A DNA stretch of 64,000 nucleotides from NCBI RefSeq assembly GCF_900129635.1, contig NZ_FSRB01000002.1, forward strand, positions 2,260,727 through 2,324,726. The letters run 5' to 3'. The position numbers and the translations under genes were made by a program. Shown in pieces: positions 60,454-64,000 of this stretch. Under the pieces are notes generated by a model. It saw nothing but the letters and a program-made list of their open reading frames with translations, ran no database searches and had not been told where the DNA came from. The DNA comes from Singulisphaera sp. GP187. Lineage in GTDB: Bacteria; Planctomycetota; Planctomycetia; Isosphaerales; Isosphaeraceae. The stretch's first letter is position 1. The number at the start of each line of letters is the position of its first letter.

Positions 60454-60508
60454 AAAAAAAACGCGTCGCACCGGAGGCCTTTCGGGCCCCCGGTGGCGTT
60501 TTTGTTTT
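60454..60508 (+). terminator. intrinsic terminator after hcp
   Basis: A run of A (60454-60461), a GC-rich stem (AACGC...CACCGG-AGGCC / GGGCC-CCGGTG...GCGTT) and a T-rich tract (60499-60508, GTTTTTGTTTT), 65 bases after the hcp stop. This is the clearest rho-independent terminator in the window and could work in both directions. Read-through would be needed for tssE unless it has its own promoter in the next 58 bases. Confidence 0.85.
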
Positions 60509-60566
60509 GGCGGGCCGCGAACGGCGGCCATAATGACTGCCGAGAAAAACGAAATGAGGAGGTCCG

Positions 60567-61052
60567 ATGCCGCGAGCGCCAATCGAATACTCTTTGTTGC
60601 CCTCGGTTCTCGACCGGCTGATCGACCTTGAACCGAAAGTCTCGACCGAGTCGCAGTCCGGGCGAAATCCGCTCCCGGCGCAGATCAAGGAGTCGGTCAA
60701 GCGCGACCTCGAATGGCTCTTGAACAGCAAACAACTCCTGGCGCAATGGCCCGAGGATTTGCGACAGCTCTCATGTTCGATCTTGACCTATGGGATGCCG
60801 GACTTTTCGTCCTCGAGCTTGAGCAATGCCCTTCACCAGGACAAGCTGAGGCGCACGGTCGAGGAAGCGATCGCTCGGTTCGAGCCTCGACTCTCCCGAG
60901 TCTCGGTCACGACCGTCGAGGGGCGTGAATTTGATCGGAGCCTTCGGTTTCGGATCGATGCCATGCTCCGGGTCGATCCCGCGCCCGAGCCGGTCACGTT
61001 CGACTCCGTGCTCCAGTTGACGACCCGGGCCTTCGTCGTGCAGGGTGATTAA
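60567..61052 (+). CDS. tssE: type VI secretion baseplate protein TssE (gp25-like)
   Basis: 161 residues. Strong GAGGAGG 5 bases before the ATG at 60567. The phage gp25/lysozyme-like family pattern is clear: SVKRDLEWLLNSKQLLAQWP, SILTYGMPDFSSSSL, LRRTVEEAIARFEPRLSRVS. It is part of the baseplate wedge and initiates sheath polymerisation. Starts 177 bases after hcp, beyond the terminator, and 3 bases before tssF. Confidence 0.94.
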   Translation: MPRAPIEYSLLPSVLDRLIDLEPKVSTESQSGRNPLPAQIKESVKRDLEWLLNSKQLLAQWPEDLRQLSCSILTYGMPDFSSSSLSNALHQDKLRRTVEEAIARFEPRLSRVSVTTVEGREFDRSLRFRIDAMLRVDPAPEPVTFDSVLQLTTRAFVVQGD

Positions 61053-61055
61053 GCA

Positions 61056-62882
61056 ATGATCGACGAGCTGCTGCACTACTACAACGGCGAGCTGGCCTAC
61101 CTGCGCGAGCTCGGGGCCGAGTTCGCCCAGAAGTACCCCAAGGTGGCGGCCCGACTGCTCCTGGAGTCGGACAAGTGCGAAGACCCGCACGTGGAACGCC
61201 TGCTCGAAGGGGTGGCCTTCCTGACCGCGCGGATTCGCCATAAGATCGACGATGAGTTTCCTGAGATCACCGACTCGCTCCTCGGAGTTCTCTACCCTCA
61301 CTTTCAGCGTCCGCTTCCCTCGTTGTCGATCGTGCAGTTCGTGCTCAACCGGGCGCAGGCCAACCTCGCCGAAGGGTTCACGATCGAGCGCGGGAGCCGG
61401 ATCAATTCGCGGCCGGTCAATGGGGCCCCCTGCCCGTTCCGAACCACCTACCCGGTCACGCTCTGGCCGATCGAAGTCGTAGCCGCGCGGCTCGATCCGG
61501 ACCGGGTCGTCGTGGCCGGCAAGCCCCCGGGGGCCGTCGCGCTCCTGCAACTGACCCTCTCGTGCCTCGGGGGAGCGCAATTCTCGCAGCTTGCGATCGA
61601 TCGATTGCGCTTCTATCTCGACGGCTCAGGCCCCTTGCCTTACAGCCTTTACGAGCTTCTCCTCAATAATGTTTGTCAGGTCCAAGTCCGGAGTAAACTC
61701 GAGGATGGGCGGTATGAGTCCCTCGTGCTCCCCCCCGACGCGATTGAATCGGTCGGGTTCGGCCGCGATGAAGGGATGTTCGACTATCCGAACCGGTCGT
61801 TCCTTGGCTACCGCCTGATCCAGGAGTATTTCGCGCTTCCGGAGAAGTTCCTGTTCTTCGATCTGACCGGTCTCCAAGCCCTCTTCGGCCGAAAATTTGG
61901 CGGGTCGATCGAGTTGATGTTCTTCCTGAACCGTTCGCCTCGGAACGAGCTGCCGGTGCAGGCCGACACATTCCGGCTCGGCTGTACGCCGGTCGTCAAC
62001 CTCTACACCACGGTCGCCGAGCCGATCTCGCTCAGCCAGACGCAGTACAAGTATCGGGTGGTCCCCGACGTCCATCGCCAGATGGCCACCGAGGTCTACT
62101 CGATCGATCGGGTGTCCAGCGTCGGCGGGTTCCTCGACGAACCGTTGGCCTACGAACCGTTCTACTCGATGCGCCATGCACGGCAAGGCGAAGCGCCGGG
62201 GGCCTACTGGTATTCGACTCGGCGCGCCTCCCAGGTGAAGGACGACCCGGGAACCGAAGTGGAACTCTCATTCGTTGATCCCGGCTTCAACCCCAAGCTC
62301 CCTGCCAGCGAGACGATCACAGTTCACGTCACCTGCACGAATCGCGACTTGCCGAGCCGATTGCCCTTTGGCGGCGAGCAAGGAGACTTTGAGCTCGAAG
62401 GGCAAGGACCGGTGAGCCGCGTCCGCTGCCTGCGTAAGCCGACCAAGCCGCTCCGTCCCCCCTTGGGGCGGAACGCCCAGTGGCGTCTGATCTCGCTACT
62501 CTCGCTCAATCACCTCTCGCTGGCCGACACCGAGCAAGGGCTGGACGCACTGCATGAAATCTTAATGATCTATAACTTCGCCGATAGCGCGGCGACCCGG
62601 CAGCAGATCGCTGGCGTGACCGGAGTGTCGAGCCGGCGGGTTCCGGTCCGCACCGGTCGGAAGATCGGCAGCGCCGTTTGCCTTGGGACCGAGGTGACCG
62701 TCGAGTTCGACGAGACCCACTTCGTGGGGGGCGGCGTTTTTCTGCTCGCCAGTGTGCTGGACCGATTCTTCGGGCTCTATACGTCGATCAATTCATTTAC
62801 CAGGATGGTCGCCAAGACGCGACAGCGCGAAGGAATCTTGAAGCAATGGCCACCCCGAGCCGGCGAACGGACCCTCCTCTAG
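61056..62882 (+). CDS. tssF: type VI secretion baseplate protein TssF
   Basis: 608 residues, the expected length. N-terminus YYNGELAYLRELGAEFAQKYPKVA in outline, then CEDPHVERLLEGVAFLTARI, DEFPEITDSLLGVLYPHF and PSLSIVQF, all diagnostic. The C-terminus contains FVGGGVFLLASVLDRFFGLY, matching the phage gp6-like end. With TssG it forms the wedge of the baseplate. Its last 37 bases overlap tssG, so the two are translationally coupled. Confidence 0.96.
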   Translation: MIDELLHYYNGELAYLRELGAEFAQKYPKVAARLLLESDKCEDPHVERLLEGVAFLTARIRHKIDDEFPEITDSLLGVLYPHFQRPLPSLSIVQFVLNRAQANLAEGFTIERGSRINSRPVNGAPCPFRTTYPVTLWPIEVVAARLDPDRVVVAGKPPGAVALLQLTLSCLGGAQFSQLAIDRLRFYLDGSGPLPYSLYELLLNNVCQVQVRSKLEDGRYESLVLPPDAIESVGFGRDEGMFDYPNRSFLGYRLIQEYFALPEKFLFFDLTGLQALFGRKFGGSIELMFFLNRSPRNELPVQADTFRLGCTPVVNLYTTVAEPISLSQTQYKYRVVPDVHRQMATEVYSIDRVSSVGGFLDEPLAYEPFYSMRHARQGEAPGAYWYSTRRASQVKDDPGTEVELSFVDPGFNPKLPASETITVHVTCTNRDLPSRLPFGGEQGDFELEGQGPVSRVRCLRKPTKPLRPPLGRNAQWRLISLLSLNHLSLADTEQGLDALHEILMIYNFADSAATRQQIAGVTGVSSRRVPVRTGRKIGSAVCLGTEVTVEFDETHFVGGGVFLLASVLDRFFGLYTSINSFTRMVAKTRQREGILKQWPPRAGERTLL

Positions 62883-63874
62883 AGCAAACGCTGTTTGAGG
62901 AGCCCTATCGGTTCGATTTTTTTCAGGCGGTCAGGCTCCTGGCCCGGCTGAACCCGGAGCGCGCCTCGGTCGGCCGCGAAGGACCGGCCAACCGTGAAGT
63001 TGTCCGGTTCCTGACCCATCTCACGATGAGCTTCCCGGCCAGCTCGATCCGAAGCCTTGAACCTCGCGACCTCCCGGGCGCGGCGCCTGGCATGCGGGTC
63101 AACTTCTTCGGCTTGACCGGCCCCTCAGGCGTGCTCCCCCACGTCTACACCGAACTGCTGATGGAGCGTTCGCGACTCGGGGATCACTCGCTCGCGGCCT
63201 TCTTCGATCTGATCAACCACCGGCTCATCTCACTCTTTTACAGAGCCTGGGAAAAACATCATTTCATTGTCGCGCGCGAGCACGGCGGCGATGAACCGTT
63301 CGCCCGCCACCTCTTCGACCTGATCGGGCTCGGGACCACGGCACTCCGGAACCGCCACGAATTCCCTGACGCCGCGCTCCTGCCTTATTCCGGTTTTTTC
63401 GCTCGCAGGCAACGTCCCGCCGTGGTCCTGGAGAGTCTCCTGCGCGACTATTTCGATTTCCCGATCGAGATCGAGCAGTTCGTCGGCCGTTGGCTTCAAC
63501 TCGAACCGAGCGATTGCTCTTCCCTGGGGGCATTGGGTCGCAACAACGAACTCGGTGGGAGCCTGGTTCTCGGATCGCGCGCCTGGGACGCGCAAGGGAA
63601 GATTCGGATTCGACTCGGCCCACTCTCCTTCGACCGGTTCCAAGCGTTGCAACCCGACGGTCCGGAGTTCCTCGCCGTGGCCCAGATGGTCCGGCTCTTC
63701 GTCGACGTCGAATTCGAGTTCGACGTCCAACTCATTCTAAAGGCCGAAGACGTCCCCCCTTGCCGTCTCTCCTCGCAAGGAAGCGGCGGCGCCCGCCTGG
63801 GACGCCACGCCTGGCTTCGGAGTCGTCCGCTCCAAAAAGATGTCGACGACGCCGTGTTTACTTCGAGCGTCTAG
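62846..63874 (+). CDS. tssG: type VI secretion baseplate protein TssG
   Basis: 342 residues from the ATG at 62846, chosen because AAGGA lies about 10 bases upstream and the protein then begins shortly before the family signature FEEPYRFDFFQAVRLLARL; a longer frame upstream is a shadow of tssF. Further landmarks: PASSIRSLEPRD, NFFGLTGPSGVLPHVYTELL, FFDLINHRLISLFYRAWEKH, and LGTTALRNRHEF. Binds TssF and TssK in the baseplate. Last gene of the cluster in this window; any VgrG/PAAR genes would have to lie beyond or elsewhere. Confidence 0.95.
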   Translation: MATPSRRTDPPLEQTLFEEPYRFDFFQAVRLLARLNPERASVGREGPANREVVRFLTHLTMSFPASSIRSLEPRDLPGAAPGMRVNFFGLTGPSGVLPHVYTELLMERSRLGDHSLAAFFDLINHRLISLFYRAWEKHHFIVAREHGGDEPFARHLFDLIGLGTTALRNRHEFPDAALLPYSGFFARRQRPAVVLESLLRDYFDFPIEIEQFVGRWLQLEPSDCSSLGALGRNNELGGSLVLGSRAWDAQGKIRIRLGPLSFDRFQALQPDGPEFLAVAQMVRLFVDVEFEFDVQLILKAEDVPPCRLSSQGSGGARLGRHAWLRSRPLQKDVDDAVFTSSV

Positions 63875-63963
63875 ACATGTTGTTTTGTGGCAATATCGCC
63901 ACGTTACCAGGATTTCCCCCCGAGTCCCATCAACACCGGTGCCGTCCCTTGGTCATTAGTCTT

Positions 63964-64000
63964 CGCTCGCCTTACCAAGGCGAGCGGGGAGCGTGAGCTC
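63964..64000. repeat. hairpin and second copy of the GGGGAGCGTGAGCTC element, cut by window end
   Basis: CGCTCGCCTT / AAGGCGAGCG (63964-63973, 63977-63986) form a perfect 10-bp hairpin with a 3-base loop, running directly into GGGGAGCGTGAGCTC (63986-64000). The latter matches the hairpin at 44738 and is truncated by the window edge. It follows tssG by about 90 bases and may end the operon. Confidence 0.7.

Overview
The window is GC-rich chromosomal DNA from a planctomycete, most likely of the Isosphaeraceae/Gemmataceae type. Two adjacent gene pairs, each a PSCyt1/PSD1 (DUF1549-DUF1553) protein plus a Tat-exported DUF1501 protein, are a hallmark of that phylum. Short dispersed GC-rich palindromes, many secreted SGNH and Gfo/Idh/MocA-type enzymes, and long gene-free spacers fit the same assignment. 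The assignment rests on gene content only; there is no rRNA in the window.

Layout. 1-11.7 kb: a PSD1-DUF1501 pair (the first gene is cut by the window edge), a secreted SGNH/sialidase-fold fusion on the minus strand, and a second PSD1-DUF1501 pair. 11.8-20.3 kb: an acetamidase/formamidase, a secreted beta-propeller/phosphoesterase fusion, an SDR oxidoreductase, two poorly characterised proteins and a DinB-like protein, with a 1.3 kb gene-free stretch at 17.8-19.1 kb. 20.5-25.5 kb: a divergent phosphonate-catabolism locus. One arm encodes a PhnZ-like HD oxygenase, a TIGR03364-type FAD oxidoreductase and phosphonatase PhnX; the other encodes a DUF5690 MFS-type carrier and a phosphonate-associated alcohol dehydrogenase. 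25.9-29 kb: DoxX, TauD-like dioxygenase, aldo/keto reductase and an NTF2-like secreted protein. 29.6-36.5 kb: two HlyD-type adaptors without an adjacent pump (one carries heavy-metal motifs), an acidic hypothetical protein, a lone DUF1501 protein and a GNAT. 36.8-41.3 kb: asparaginyl-tRNA synthetase, a B12-binding radical SAM protein and a secreted Gfo/Idh/MocA-like protein.

42.0-63.9 kb is a type VI secretion system: ClpV, TssK, TssL, a short TssM-like protein, a double-FHA protein, TagJ/ImpE, TssA, TssB, TssC, Hcp, TssE, TssF and TssG. Two things depart from the classical system. The TssM-like protein is only 472 residues, has no recognisable Walker A and ends at a membrane hairpin, so it lacks the large periplasmic domain. 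A 1318-residue membrane-anchored protein with a degenerate caspase-like domain lies inside the locus on the opposite strand. No TssJ, VgrG, PAAR or obvious effector is in the window. My main hypothesis is that this is a divergent T6SS whose envelope-spanning part is built differently. RNA hairpins lie before tssB and between tssC and hcp, and a strong terminator follows hcp, which would allow sheath and tube to be made in larger amounts than the baseplate.

Repeats: GGGTGGGCACGGCCCACC palindromes occur as inverted doublets (REPIN-like) at about 4.3, 35.8-36.0 and 44.8 kb, with a degenerate copy at 29.5 kb. A large nested inverted repeat lies at 15.65-15.80 kb. I saw no tRNA, rRNA, CRISPR array, insertion sequence or prophage.
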